From contig JAFKJB010000017.1 in NCBI GenBank assembly GCA_017306155.1, positions 1-64,000 of the forward strand: a stretch of 64,000 nucleotides of DNA. The letters run 5' to 3'. The notes under the pieces are model-generated. The model saw only the letters and a list, made by a program, of their open reading frames with translations, was not told the origin of the DNA and did no database searches. The position numbers and the translations under genes are program-made. Below are positions 17,145 through 25,669 of the stretch, one piece after another. The stretch is from Nitrosospira multiformis. Lineage in GTDB: Bacteria; Pseudomonadota; Gammaproteobacteria; Burkholderiales; Nitrosomonadaceae. Each line of letters begins with the position of its first letter. The first letter of the stretch is position 1.

Positions 17145-17579
17145 TTATTGAACGGTCACGTTGATTTTTTTCGGCTGGACCGGTTCGCGTTTGGGAATGA
17201 CGATTTCCAGAACGCCCAGGTTGGATCTGGCTGATATCGCATCCGCATTGGCAGTGTCCGGCAGGCTGAAACGGCGATGGAAAGAGCCGTAGGTACGCTC
17301 GACACGCTTGTAGCCTTCCTTCTCGGTAGTGGCCTCAGTTTTCTTTTCACCTTTGATCGTGAGCACGCTTTCTTCCATGCTGATCTCGATATCTTCGGGT
17401 TTTACGCCGGGAAGATCAGCCTGAAGAACGAACTTGTCCGCTTCTTCCTTGATATCCACTGCTGGCGCCCATTCGGCGGTCGCGGCGGAACCGTCGCCGG
17501 GAACATTTTCCCGCGCACGATCCAGTTCCCGATGTAATTGGTGGAGCAAACTCCACGGTTCATACCGACTAATAGCCAT
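17145..17579 (-). CDS. Small heat-shock protein, Hsp20/alpha-crystallin family
   Basis: 144 residues from the ATG at 17579, which has AGAGGAGATATT directly upstream; an 18-codon open extension is discarded. The alpha-crystallin domain runs from about 40 to 135: WAPAVDIKEEADKFVLQADL, then GVKPEDIEISMEESVLTIKGE, and it closes with the LGVLEIVIPK signature. The C-terminal tail has VQPKKINVTV, an IxI-like anchoring motif. It is an ATP-independent holdase that binds unfolding proteins in the cytoplasm. The gene is monocistronic between a heat-shock-like promoter and a strong terminator. Confidence 0.95.
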   Translation of the reverse strand: MAISRYEPWSLLHQLHRELDRARENVPGDGSAATAEWAPAVDIKEEADKFVLQADLPGVKPEDIEISMEESVLTIKGEKKTEATTEKEGYKRVERTYGSFHRRFSLPDTANADAISARSNLGVLEIVIPKREPVQPKKINVTVQ

Positions 17580-17642
17580 AATATCTCCTCTGAAATAAAT
17601 TTCTGACATCAAGTTGATGCTGTGAATCAGCACTTATTAATC

Positions 17643-17670
17643 AATATAGGTTCGTTTGGCTATTTTTCAA
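17643..17670 (-). promoter_or_regulatory. Promoter of hsp20, possibly sigma-32 or mixed
   Basis: On the minus strand: GGTTGAAA (-35 TTGAAA at 17670-17665), 16 bases, then CCTATATTGA (-10 TATATT at 17648-17643), 64 bases before the start codon. The GGTTGAAA block resembles the sigma-32 CTTGAAA box, and the -10 fits sigma-70 better. Confidence 0.45.
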
Positions 17671-17832
17671 CCGATCCCTCGATTTTTTTGTCGCACCCGC
17701 CTCGGGACCCGGCCCCGTGGAGTGAAAGAGCAGTACAGGGAGCGGTTTAGCCTGCGGAGAATGAGAGTCGCAAAACAGAGGAAACCCGCCGCGGGCAGGA
17801 TGAGCGGGGATTAGAAGGCGAGTTCGGTTTTG

Positions 17833-18882
17833 CTATACCAGCGGCAACTCGCCGCTGCGAACGCCAATACTGGCAATTTTTTCCACGGCATTGACGAAGC
17901 TCGGGTTTTCGTGCAGTTTGACCAGCGAATCCGGATTTGGCCGCCCGCGCATGCGGGCGAGACGAATCACCCCGAGGGCGGGCAGGTCCCAATGCAACTC
18001 CGCGAGCAGCATTTCAGCCGCTTCCGGGTTATTGCACAGCAGCACCATGTCGCAGCCCGCATGCAATGCTTTCCGGGCCCGCTCCAGCGGACCGCCTGCA
18101 AAAGCTGCTCCTGCCATGTTCAGATCATCGCTGAAGATACATCCTTCGAAACCAAATTCACCCCGTAAAACCTGTTTGAGCCATACTTCGGAAAAACCGG
18201 CCGGCAATGCATCCACTTTTGGATAAATGACGTGCGCAGGCATCATGCCGGTAAGGCCGAAACCGATCATTTTACGGAATGGAATGAGATCATCCATTTC
18301 GATCTGCGCGTAAGTTCGGTCATCCACCGGCATTTCGAAATGGGAATCGGCTTCGATATAGCCATGACCAGGGAAATGCTTGCCTACCGCTGCCATTCCG
18401 GCAGATTTCAACCCGGCCATCAGGCTATGGGCCAGATCGGCAATGGCTTGCGGATCACGGTGAAAAGCACGGTCGCGGATAACGCTGCTTTGACCATAAT
18501 CCATGTCCAGGACCGGTGTAAAACTGAAATCCACGCCTGCAGCCCGTAGTTCCGCCGCCAGCACATACCCTGCCTGATGCGCCAGATGCCGCGCTTTGCC
18601 AGGATGCTCATCCCAGATCCTGCCCAGTTCCCGCATGGGGGGCAGGCGCGTGAAATCCTCCCGGAAACGCTGAACCCTGCCTCCTTCGTGATCGACTGCG
18701 ACCAGGAGCGGTGGCGTTCGCAGCGCATGGATTTCAGCGGTCAGATGCATGAGTTGCGCAAGCGAGGAATAATTGCGCGTGAACAGGATCACTCCCCCGA
18801 CCAACGGATGCCGGAGTTTTTTCTTATCATTGGCGGTGAGTTGCGTGCCTTCGATATCGAGCATGACGGGACCGAGCGACAT
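17833..18882 (-). CDS. nagZ: Beta-N-acetylhexosaminidase NagZ
   Basis: 349 residues from the ATG at 18882, which overlaps the acpS stop by one base (TAATG) and has GGA upstream. A family 3 glycoside hydrolase that removes GlcNAc from anhydromuropeptides in cytoplasmic cell-wall recycling. Key features are [22 protein letters not shown], the flexible catalytic loop [14 protein letters not shown] (the His general acid/base) and IFSDDLNM with the Asp nucleophile. It is the last gene of the lepA-to-nagZ minus-strand series and follows acpS as in many Beta- and Gammaproteobacteria. No clear terminator was found after it. Confidence 0.96.
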   Translation of the reverse strand: MSLGPVMLDIEGTQLTANDKKKLRHPLVGGVILFTRNYSSLAQLMHLTAEIHALRTPPLLVAVDHEGGRVQRFREDFTRLPPMRELGRIWDEHPGKARHLAHQAGYVLAAELRAAGVDFSFTPVLDMDYGQSSVIRDRAFHRDPQAIADLAHSLMAGLKSAGMAAVGKHFPGHGYIEADSHFEMPVDDRTYAQIEMDDLIPFRKMIGFGLTGMMPAHVIYPKVDALPAGFSEVWLKQVLRGEFGFEGCIFSDDLNMAGAAFAGGPLERARKALHAGCDMVLLCNNPEAAEMLLAELHWDLPALGVIRLARMRGRPNPDSLVKLHENPSFVNAVEKIASIGVRSGELPLV

Positions 18883-19259
18883 TATTTTTCCAATATGACA
18901 AAAGCGCAAGCGAGGTTCAATTCGTCGCTGATTGAGAGATGGTGGCGGGTAATGCCTTCGTTCTGGGCCAGGGTGTGCAATTCAGGGTGGAACCTGAAAT
19001 AGGGTTTTCCCAAGGAGTCATGGGTTACTCCGATATGGTTCAGGCTGACTGGATGACGGATACCCGTGCCGAAGGCTTTGGCAAGCGCTTCCTTGGCGGC
19101 AAAACGCTTCGCCAGGAACATGGCGGGCTGCATGCTTTTTGCATATTCCGGCCATTCCTCTTCTGCCAGCAGGCGCCGGGCGAAACGCTCTCCGTATTTT
19201 TCCAGCAGGCGCGCAATACGCGAGGTTTCAACCAGATCGGTTCCGATTCCATAAATCAT
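18882..19259 (-). CDS. acpS: Holo-[acyl-carrier-protein] synthase
   Basis: 125 residues, the family length. It transfers the 4'-phosphopantetheine group of CoA to the serine of apo-ACP, activating it for fatty acid synthesis. Diagnostic motifs are [16 protein letters not shown] at residues 4-19 (the Asp binds Mg) and [15 protein letters not shown] near 53-67 (Glu and Lys of the active site). Its ATG overlaps the pdxJ stop by four bases (ATGA), and its stop overlaps the nagZ start, so translational coupling is likely. Confidence 0.97.
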   Translation of the reverse strand: MIYGIGTDLVETSRIARLLEKYGERFARRLLAEEEWPEYAKSMQPAMFLAKRFAAKEALAKAFGTGIRHPVSLNHIGVTHDSLGKPYFRFHPELHTLAQNEGITRHHLSISDELNLACAFVILEK

Positions 19260-19981
19260 TTACATGCTTCCAGCATCAGGTTTTTCATTTCCCGGACTGC
19301 CTGCTCGAAGCCCACGAACAATGCCCGGGCCACGATCGCATGCCCGATGTTGAGCTCCGACACGCCCGGGATTGCCGCGATTGCCTGGACATTCTGGTAA
19401 TGCAGGCCGTGCCCGGCGTTAACTCTGAGCCCTTGTCCGATTCCCCTGTCTACTGCTGATCGCACCCGCTCCAGTTCACCTTGCTGTTCGTCCGCCGCTT
19501 GTGCATCGGCATAATGTCCGGTGTGAATTTCGATGGCTGGCGCGCCGGCCTCAACGGATGCAGCGATCTGCGCCGGCTCGGCGTCGATGAATAACGAAAC
19601 CCGGATGCCGGCTTCAGCCAGCCTGCGGCAGGCGCGTTGCACTTGCTCGAAATGCCGTACCACATCGAGTCCGCCTTCGGTCGTCAATTCTTCGCGCCGT
19701 TCCGGCACCAGGCAGATATCATGGGGTTTGATGTGCAGCGCAAATTCGATCATTTCATCCGTGACCGCGCTCTCCAGATTCATGCGGGTCTTGAGCGCGT
19801 CGCGCAGGATCTCCACGTCTCTGTCCTGTATGTGGCGCCGGTCTTCCCGCAAGTGCAAGGTGATGGCATCTGCTCCGGCCGATTCTGCAATGAGTGCCGC
19901 TTCTATCGGATCAGGATAGGTTGTGCGGCGCGCCTGGCGCAAGGTGGCGACGTGATCGATATTAACGCCGAGTTTGATCAT
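19256..19981 (-). CDS. pdxJ: Pyridoxine 5'-phosphate synthase
   Basis: 241 residues, a TIM barrel that condenses 1-deoxyxylulose 5-phosphate with 3-amino-2-oxopropyl phosphate in the DXP-dependent vitamin B6 pathway. Conserved stretches are [17 protein letters not shown] at the N-terminus, [36 protein letters not shown], and [11 protein letters not shown] near the end. In the usual order it follows recO; here two genes on the other strand separate it from recO, so it must have its own promoter in 19982-20276. It is coupled to acpS by a four-base overlap. Confidence 0.97.
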   Translation of the reverse strand: MIKLGVNIDHVATLRQARRTTYPDPIEAALIAESAGADAITLHLREDRRHIQDRDVEILRDALKTRMNLESAVTDEMIEFALHIKPHDICLVPERREELTTEGGLDVVRHFEQVQRACRRLAEAGIRVSLFIDAEPAQIAASVEAGAPAIEIHTGHYADAQAADEQQGELERVRSAVDRGIGQGLRVNAGHGLHYQNVQAIAAIPGVSELNIGHAIVARALFVGFEQAVREMKNLMLEACK

Positions 19982-20276
19982 AATAGTATGGAGATTTTCC
20001 TGATTCGGTTTTCTTCGATGATTGCCTGAATGCTATTTATTCTCTCGCACATCTGGAAGAGGCAAGAGGGCCGGGCAAAAAATGACTATATTATAATAAC
20101 GTGTGCGGCGAAGACAGTATGTACATAAAAGTGGATTGCCAGGTTGATTGCTTTGTGACGTCCGGAAACGTTACTCTCCGGGTCATTATTCCTGGCTGTT
20201 TTGTGTCTGATTGAAGAGGGCGGCTATAAATTCCGCGTCTGAAAACCTGCGAGACGGAAAGAGTGATCCGGAGAAA

Positions 20277-20651
20277 ATGTCGGACCCGCGCGTTTTCTTC
20301 GCGGCGGAGCGGACACTTCTGGCCTGGGTGCGCACGGGGCTGACGATCATCGCGCTGGGCTTCGTCGTCGCCCGCTTCGGTCTGTTTCTGAATCTTCTTG
20401 CGGCTTCCGGGGAAATTTCCAAAAATGGAAGTGCTGCCAGCGCTCATGGAATCTCCGGCGTGTTCGGCATTATTCTTGTGCTCTCAGGCACCGCGACCAT
20501 TCTCGGCGCCCTGCTCAATCACAGGCGTTATGTAAGCTCATTGCCGCTTGAGGATCTGCCCAGGCTGTCCCTGCCCTGGCTCGCATCGTTCCTGTCTTTA
20601 TCGGTTGCTACCATCGGATTTCTGCTGGCGGTATACCTCCTGTTTACCTGA
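20277..20651 (+). CDS. YidH-like DUF202 membrane protein
   Basis: 124 residues from the ATG at 20277 (CCGGAG upstream); a TTG 66 bases earlier is also in frame. It starts MSDPRVFFAAERTLLAWVRTGL, the signature of DUF202, and has three hydrophobic segments near residues 18-38, 55-75 and 100-122. Members are small inner-membrane proteins of unknown function (YidH/YidG in E. coli). It reads opposite to the flanking recO and pdxJ and is followed 104 bases on by a universal stress protein gene on the same strand. Confidence 0.82.
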   Translation: MSDPRVFFAAERTLLAWVRTGLTIIALGFVVARFGLFLNLLAASGEISKNGSAASAHGISGVFGIILVLSGTATILGALLNHRRYVSSLPLEDLPRLSLPWLASFLSLSVATIGFLLAVYLLFT

Positions 20652-20755
20652 AACATATAGGGGAGCCTTTCATGTCAGAAAGAGGAGGGCAGAACCCGCG
20701 ATGCCCGCGATGCGGACTTTAAGTTGATTGATCCTTCAAGTGAGAGGTGGAAGTA

Positions 20756-21655
20756 ATGATGGGCCCGATAACGAGAATAGTGGTTGCTACGGACATTTCC
20801 GATTTTGCGAGCCGTGCCGAATCCCGCGCGGCGCTGCTGGCGCAGGAATTGAGCAGCGAGTCTCTGGATCTGATACACGTAATTGATAGTCTCGCGCTGG
20901 AATCCTTGCGTAATCTGACCTCACCCCTGGACACCGAGCAACGGTTGATGCAGGGATCTCGCGAGCAAATGGCGGAGATCAAGCGCAGGCTCACCGCCCG
21001 TTATGGGATAAGAGTTACGACAACGACGGTAAATGTCGGACGGGCAGATACAGAGATCGCACATTACGCGAGTCTCCTCAAGGCAGGGTTGGTCGTGCTG
21101 GGCGCTTTCGGCGGTGGCGCGGTTCAGAAATTCATCATCGGCTCGACCGCGGATAAGGTTCTGCGAACGCTCTCCTGTCCGTTGCTGATCGTCAAACAGG
21201 AACCTGAGGCAAGCTATCGGCGCGTTCTGGTTCCCGTCGATTTTTCAGAATCCTCGCACCGAGCGGTGGAATTGGCCCTGACCATCGCCCCTCATGCAAA
21301 TATTACTATCCTGCATGCATTTGAAGTGCCGTTCGAAGGCAGGCTGGATTTCAGCGACGAGAGAATACAAGCGTTTCGTGCCGAAGTGAAAACCCGCATA
21401 AATGTAGTGATGCAAAAACTTCTCTCGGATTTCGAGGCCTCGGGTCGTTCGCTCGCGGCGGTTATCGAACTGGGTCCTGCAGCGGATACAGTGATAAAAA
21501 AAGCGGAAGAGATCGGTGCCGACCTGATTGTCGTCGGGAAACACGGCAAATCGGGATGGGAGAGCATGCTGCTTGGCAGCGTTGCCAGACGCGTGATTCA
21601 GGAGGCGGCCTGCGATGTGCTGGTGGTGGAGCAGGCCGGCACTGGCACAGGTTAG
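20756..21655 (+). CDS. Tandem universal stress protein (UspA-UspA)
   Basis: 299 residues from the ATG at 20756 (GAGAGGTGG upstream). There are two Usp folds. The first is TRIVVATDISDFASRAESRA to about residue 145, with a glycine pattern LGAFGGGA then IIGSTADKVL. The second starts at YRRVLVPVDFSESSHRAVEL, with VVGKHGKSGWESMLLGSVA. The G-x2-G-x9-G(S/T) nucleotide loop is clear in the second half and recognisable in the first, so ATP binding is plausible. It is cytoplasmic and probably a stress-survival factor. The pair DUF202-usp sits inside an otherwise conserved housekeeping gene series on the opposite strand. Confidence 0.9.
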   Translation: MMGPITRIVVATDISDFASRAESRAALLAQELSSESLDLIHVIDSLALESLRNLTSPLDTEQRLMQGSREQMAEIKRRLTARYGIRVTTTTVNVGRADTEIAHYASLLKAGLVVLGAFGGGAVQKFIIGSTADKVLRTLSCPLLIVKQEPEASYRRVLVPVDFSESSHRAVELALTIAPHANITILHAFEVPFEGRLDFSDERIQAFRAEVKTRINVVMQKLLSDFEASGRSLAAVIELGPAADTVIKKAEEIGADLIVVGKHGKSGWESMLLGSVARRVIQEAACDVLVVEQAGTGTG

Positions 21656-21864
21656 CTCCTGAACCGGCTGCTGCCATTTCTGCCGTCTCTGACAGGGGGC
21701 CGCGGCTTCAGCAGGCGTTTGCTTGTTCGCAGCCGGCGTAGCTGCAATCATGTTCGCGAATGCAGTTCTGGAGATTGTACGCTGAAAACAGCGCATTCTT
21801 CGAGGCGAAGGTTTGACATTTATGCTGTCTGCTGTCCTCCTCCTGGTTTCTGCAGGAGCGCATA

Positions 21865-22593
21865 TTACAACTGCTGAAACTCCTTCAGTAACTGGCGTGT
21901 ATGCAACGGCTTGTCTCCCAGATAGTGGTTGAGCAGCGAGCGCATCAGCGTCCTGCTCTGCAGGCGCGTCAGGGGGGCCGAATAATCTTCCTGGCTCATA
22001 TCAAGCAGCGTTTTTCCATTTAGCTGGAGGTTAAAAAGGCAGTTGCCGTTGCTCGATGCAACGGGTCCCCGCTCGATTTCATAGCAGTACGTCTGATCTG
22101 GTTTAATCGGTTTTCCTGATGAAACATCTTGATCGAGCGTCAAGGCATAACCCATTTCCTGCAGGAGACGCTGCTCGAAGCGGCGCAGTATGGGAATGTA
22201 ATCGCTTGCCGTACTCAAGTCGGACAAGGCCTCCTGATAGCAGGCAAATAACCGTTCGTGCGGGTCATTGCGGTGCAATAGTCGTATCAAAAGTTCATTG
22301 AGATAAAATCCGCAGATCAGGGCGGTTCCCTGTAAGGGTAACTGTCCACCCTGCCATTCCGCCTTATGCAAGGTGCGTAATTCGGATTTTCCTCCCCAGC
22401 TCAACAGGAGAGGCTGGAAAGCGCGCAGCAAGCCTCGCAGGGCAGATGTCGGGCGCTTGGCGCCTTTCGCGACCACGGCTATACGCCCGAAATTTTGCGT
22501 GAAAACTTCCACGATAAGGCTTGTTTCAAGATAAGGATAGCTGTGCAACACAAAAGCCGGTTGTGCTTCTTGACGCTGTTTATCTACGCGCAT
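21865..22593 (-). CDS. recO: DNA repair protein RecO
   Basis: 242 residues. An N-terminal OB fold (AFVLHSYPYLETSLIVEVFTQ, then GRIAVVAKGAKRP) and a helical C-terminal part (LNELLIRLLHRNDPHERLFACY, then RRFEQRLLQEMGYAL) match RecO, the mediator that loads RecA on SSB-coated DNA in the RecFOR pathway. It lies downstream of era, as in most proteobacteria, but the 367-base spacer is filled with tandem repeats. The start ATG at 22593 lies close to the repeats. Confidence 0.95.
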   Translation of the reverse strand: MRVDKQRQEAQPAFVLHSYPYLETSLIVEVFTQNFGRIAVVAKGAKRPTSALRGLLRAFQPLLLSWGGKSELRTLHKAEWQGGQLPLQGTALICGFYLNELLIRLLHRNDPHERLFACYQEALSDLSTASDYIPILRRFEQRLLQEMGYALTLDQDVSSGKPIKPDQTYCYEIERGPVASSNGNCLFNLQLNGKTLLDMSQEDYSAPLTRLQSRTLMRSLLNHYLGDKPLHTRQLLKEFQQL

Positions 22594-22642
22594 ATGTTAG
22601 GGAGCATCTGCGGCTACGATCTTCGCTTATGCGGTTTCCCGC

Positions 22643-22960
22643 AACCCGCTCCGGAGTCGCATCTTCCTTCGGAAGACACTGCTCCACCCTCCGCGCTGGC
22701 GCTCCGAACCGTTGCATGCGGGATTCCGTAAAATTGAACGGGCGGTGCAGAAACCTGATATTCATGGCGCCAGTAACCCGCTCCGGGGTCGCACCTTCCT
22801 TCGGAAGGCACTGCTCCACCCTCCGCGCTGGCGCCCCGAACGTTGCATGCGGGATTCCGTAAAATTGAACGGGTGGTGCAGAAACCTGATATTCATGGCG
22901 CCAGTAACCCACTTCGGGGTCGCACCTTCCTTCGGAAGGCACTGCTCCACCCTCCGCGGG
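22643..22960. repeat. Three tandem copies of a ~131-bp intergenic repeat
   Basis: Copies begin at AACCC at 22643, 22775 and 22906 (periods 132 and 131). The third is truncated after about 55 bases, directly at the era stop codon. Each holds the hairpin-forming CCTTCCTTCGGAAGG, the block CACTGCTCCACCCTCCGCG, and (copies 1 and 2) TTGCATGCGGGATTCCGTAAA. Copies 2 and 3 are almost identical over the shared part, while copy 1 has several substitutions. They are transcribed with era-recO on the minus strand, unless there is a promoter between them. The unit is too long and spacer-free for a CRISPR. Confidence 0.92.
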
Positions 22961-23869
22961 TTACTCATACCCGAGCGTCTTCAGTATTCGTGCGTCTTCG
23001 GCCCAGCCGCTTTTGACCTTTACCCAGACCTTGAGATAAACCTTGCCGCCGAAGCTTTCTTCCATGTCCTTGCGCGCTTGGGTGGCGATCAGCTTCAGTT
23101 TTTCTCCGTCCTTGCCGATGACGATCGCTTTCTGGCTGGATTTGTCCACCACGATGGAAGCGTGAATCCTGCGCAATTCGCCTTCCATCACAAACTGGTC
23201 AATGATGACGCTGGTGGAATAAGGAATCTCTTCTCCCAACAGCCGGAACAATTTTTCGCGAACCAGTTCCGCGGCTATGAAGCGCTCATCCCGGTCGGTT
23301 ACTTCATCTTCCTGGAATAATGGCGGATTTTGCGGCAGATGCGGTCGTATCGCAGCTATCAATTCGGGTAGCCGCCCTCCATTCTGAGCGCTTACCGGCA
23401 CCATGGCTGCGAAATCAAATTCTTTTGACATTTTTTCGAGGAAGGGAAGCAGCTGGGATTTATCGGGCAGGCGGTCTATTTTGTTGAGGGCAAGAACCAC
23501 GGGTTTGTTCTTTGGCAGGAGTTTCATCACCAGCTTGTCGCGATCGTCGAAGCGCATCGCTTCAATCACCAGTATCACGATATCCACATCCCGCAGGGTC
23601 TGGGTAACCAGTCGATTCATCCCGCTGTTCAAACGACTTGTATGCTGTATCTGGAAGCCTGGGGTGTCGACAAAAACAAACTGGGAGTGTGCGTCAGTGA
23701 AAATCCCGTGTATGCGATGTCGCGTCGTCTGGGATTTTTTGGATGTAATACTGATCTTTTGCCCGACCAACCTGTTCAGCAGGGTGGATTTTCCTACGTT
23801 GGGACGGCCAACGATAGCAATATAACCACTGCGATAGGCTGGGTCTGCAAGGGGAATTTCGGTGTTCAT
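22961..23869 (-). CDS. era: GTPase Era
   Basis: 302 residues. A Ras-like G domain ([29 protein letters not shown]) is followed by a type II KH domain ([21 protein letters not shown]). It binds the 3' end of 16S rRNA and helps 30S maturation. It follows rnc by 124 bases, the usual partner order. Its stop codon TAA abuts the tandem repeats. Confidence 0.97.
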   Translation of the reverse strand: MNTEIPLADPAYRSGYIAIVGRPNVGKSTLLNRLVGQKISITSKKSQTTRHRIHGIFTDAHSQFVFVDTPGFQIQHTSRLNSGMNRLVTQTLRDVDIVILVIEAMRFDDRDKLVMKLLPKNKPVVLALNKIDRLPDKSQLLPFLEKMSKEFDFAAMVPVSAQNGGRLPELIAAIRPHLPQNPPLFQEDEVTDRDERFIAAELVREKLFRLLGEEIPYSTSVIIDQFVMEGELRRIHASIVVDKSSQKAIVIGKDGEKLKLIATQARKDMEESFGGKVYLKVWVKVKSGWAEDARILKTLGYE

Positions 23870-23993
23870 CAGAAAAGATTTTGCGCCAATATATACTTCC
23901 TATACTCCCGGAAATTCCTCACGGCCTCACTGCTGGAATATTTGGGCTGTGGCAGGGAGCGCTTCACAGCTCAGGAAAGCACGAAAGGCATTC

Positions 23994-24665
23994 CTAATGC
24001 GACTGGAGTTGTTCATAAGCTTGGCTGGCCGCGTGTTGTTCCGCACTGCGACGGCTCGCGCCTTCGCCCAGAGTGCGGATTTCAGGCCGGGAAATCACGC
24101 ATTCCACCTGAAACTGCTGCTGGTGAGCCTCGCCTCGGGTAGCAACGACAGCATACCGGGGCAGCGCCAGCCTGCGGCTCTGGAGATATTCCTGCAAAAG
24201 GGTCTTGGGATCCTTGCCGAGGGTATGAGTGTTCAACTCCCCCAGAGAGGGAGCGAAAAGAATTTCAACTGTCTTCTCGGCTTGCTCAAAACCCGCATCG
24301 AGATATATGGCGCCAATCACAGCTTCCAGCGTATCCGCAAGAATCGAAGGCCGTTTGTCTCCTCCGCTTTTGAGTTCACCTTCGCCAAATCGGATAAGCT
24401 TTCCCAGCTCAAGCGTTTGCGCCAGTTCAGCCAGCACCTTCTGGTTTACGAGGTTCGCCCGTATCCGCGACAGGCTGCCTTCGCTGAGGTCGGGAAAATG
24501 ATGGAATATCAATCCGGCGATGGCGCAGTTGAGGACAGCGTCGCCAAGAAATTCAAGCCGTTCGTTGTGAGGCAGGCTGTGGCTGCGGTGCGTCAGCGCT
24601 TGCCGCAGCAGTCCGGCCTGACGGAAGGTGTGACCGAGTTTCCGGCACAGCGCCGCACTTTCCAT
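23994..24665 (-). CDS. rnc: Ribonuclease III
   Basis: 223 residues from the ATG at 24665 (MESAALCRKLGHTF), which aligns with the N-terminus of known RNase III; an in-frame TTG at 24686 is less likely. The catalytic signature is NERLEFLGDAVLN near 34-46, with the second acidic site around DTLEAVIGAIYLDAG near 108-122. A double-stranded-RNA-binding domain runs from about 150 to 220 (DPKTLLQEYLQSRR to AEQHAASQAYEQL). It processes rRNA precursors. The short DUF4845 gene often found between lepB and rnc is absent: only 94 bases separate them. Confidence 0.96.
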   Translation of the reverse strand: MESAALCRKLGHTFRQAGLLRQALTHRSHSLPHNERLEFLGDAVLNCAIAGLIFHHFPDLSEGSLSRIRANLVNQKVLAELAQTLELGKLIRFGEGELKSGGDKRPSILADTLEAVIGAIYLDAGFEQAEKTVEILFAPSLGELNTHTLGKDPKTLLQEYLQSRRLALPRYAVVATRGEAHQQQFQVECVISRPEIRTLGEGASRRSAEQHAASQAYEQLQSH

Positions 24666-24759
24666 ATTCCGGTAAGCTGTCCCCAATTTTGCGTGTTCTC
24701 TTCGACCAACTGTGGCGAACTGATCTGCCGCATGCTCAAGATCCGGATTGCTGCCCGAA

Positions 24760-25566
24760 TTACTTGATCGATAATCCGATGCGTTTCAGGTCGCTGAAAT
24801 TCCACCAGATCATGAAGGCCTTGCCGACAATGTTCTGGTCGGGTACGAATCCCCAGTAACGACTGTCACTGCTGCTGTCCCGGTTGTCTCCCATTGCAAA
24901 GTAGCTGCCGGGAGGAACCTTGCAGGTAAATCCACGATCGTTATAGCTGCAATTTTCACGATGGGGAAAGGGGAGCACACCCCCTAGTTGGATACTATCC
25001 TTTTCCTGCGGATTGATAAGGACATTATAGCGATGATTTCCGAGCGACTCCGTATAGCTGCGGCTGTAAACGAATTTCAGGCCTGATTCCACGTAGGTAT
25101 ATTCTCCGTTCGGTTCCATCCTCACCGGTACATTGTTGACGGAGAGCTGCTTGTCACGGTAGGTGACGATATCTCCGGGCACACCCACGATACGCTTGAT
25201 GTAATCCATGGAGGGATCCACCGGATAGCGGAAAACCATGACCTCGCCACGCTGAGGAGTGTTTATATCCATCAGCTTGACGTTGGCGACCGGCAGCCGG
25301 ATGCCGTAAGTATATTTATTGACGAGAATGAAGTCTCCTACCAGCAGAGTCGGAATCATCGAGCCCGAGGGGATCTTGAAAGGCTCAACCAGGAAAGAAC
25401 GCAGGCAGAACACGACAAGAATCACCGGGAAAAAGCTTTTCGGATACTCTACCCACCATGCCCCCTGGTCTCCCGGCGCGCGGCGGGGTTGCAGCACGAT
25501 ACGATCGAGCAGGGCGATACTGCCGGTGATCAGCAGCAATATCAGCATAATGAGCGGAAAGTTCAT
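24760..25566 (-). CDS. lepB: Signal peptidase I
   Basis: 268 residues with two N-terminal membrane helices (LIMLILLLITGSIALLDRIV, then FFPVILVVFCLRSFLV). The catalytic Ser is in IPSGSMIPTL, the general-base Lys in DYIKRIVGVPGD, and the C-terminal box is YFAMGDNRDSSSDSRYWG. It cleaves signal peptides at the periplasmic face. lepA lies 104 bases upstream, as is standard. Confidence 0.97.
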   Translation of the reverse strand: MNFPLIMLILLLITGSIALLDRIVLQPRRAPGDQGAWWVEYPKSFFPVILVVFCLRSFLVEPFKIPSGSMIPTLLVGDFILVNKYTYGIRLPVANVKLMDINTPQRGEVMVFRYPVDPSMDYIKRIVGVPGDIVTYRDKQLSVNNVPVRMEPNGEYTYVESGLKFVYSRSYTESLGNHRYNVLINPQEKDSIQLGGVLPFPHRENCSYNDRGFTCKVPPGSYFAMGDNRDSSSDSRYWGFVPDQNIVGKAFMIWWNFSDLKRIGLSIK

Positions 25567-25669
25567 TCTTGTTCCTTATTCCCTTCGGGTGGACAGTCCA
25601 TTGCTCGCCCGGAAACGGGATTTTTCCGGTGAGCATGTGCCGCTTGTTGAAGGCATCGTATTGTTTGAA

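Noticed and set aside
22643-22960. Tandem repeats considered as a CRISPR array
   Set aside because: The unit is ~131 bases with no conserved short repeat separated by unique spacers, and there are no cas genes.
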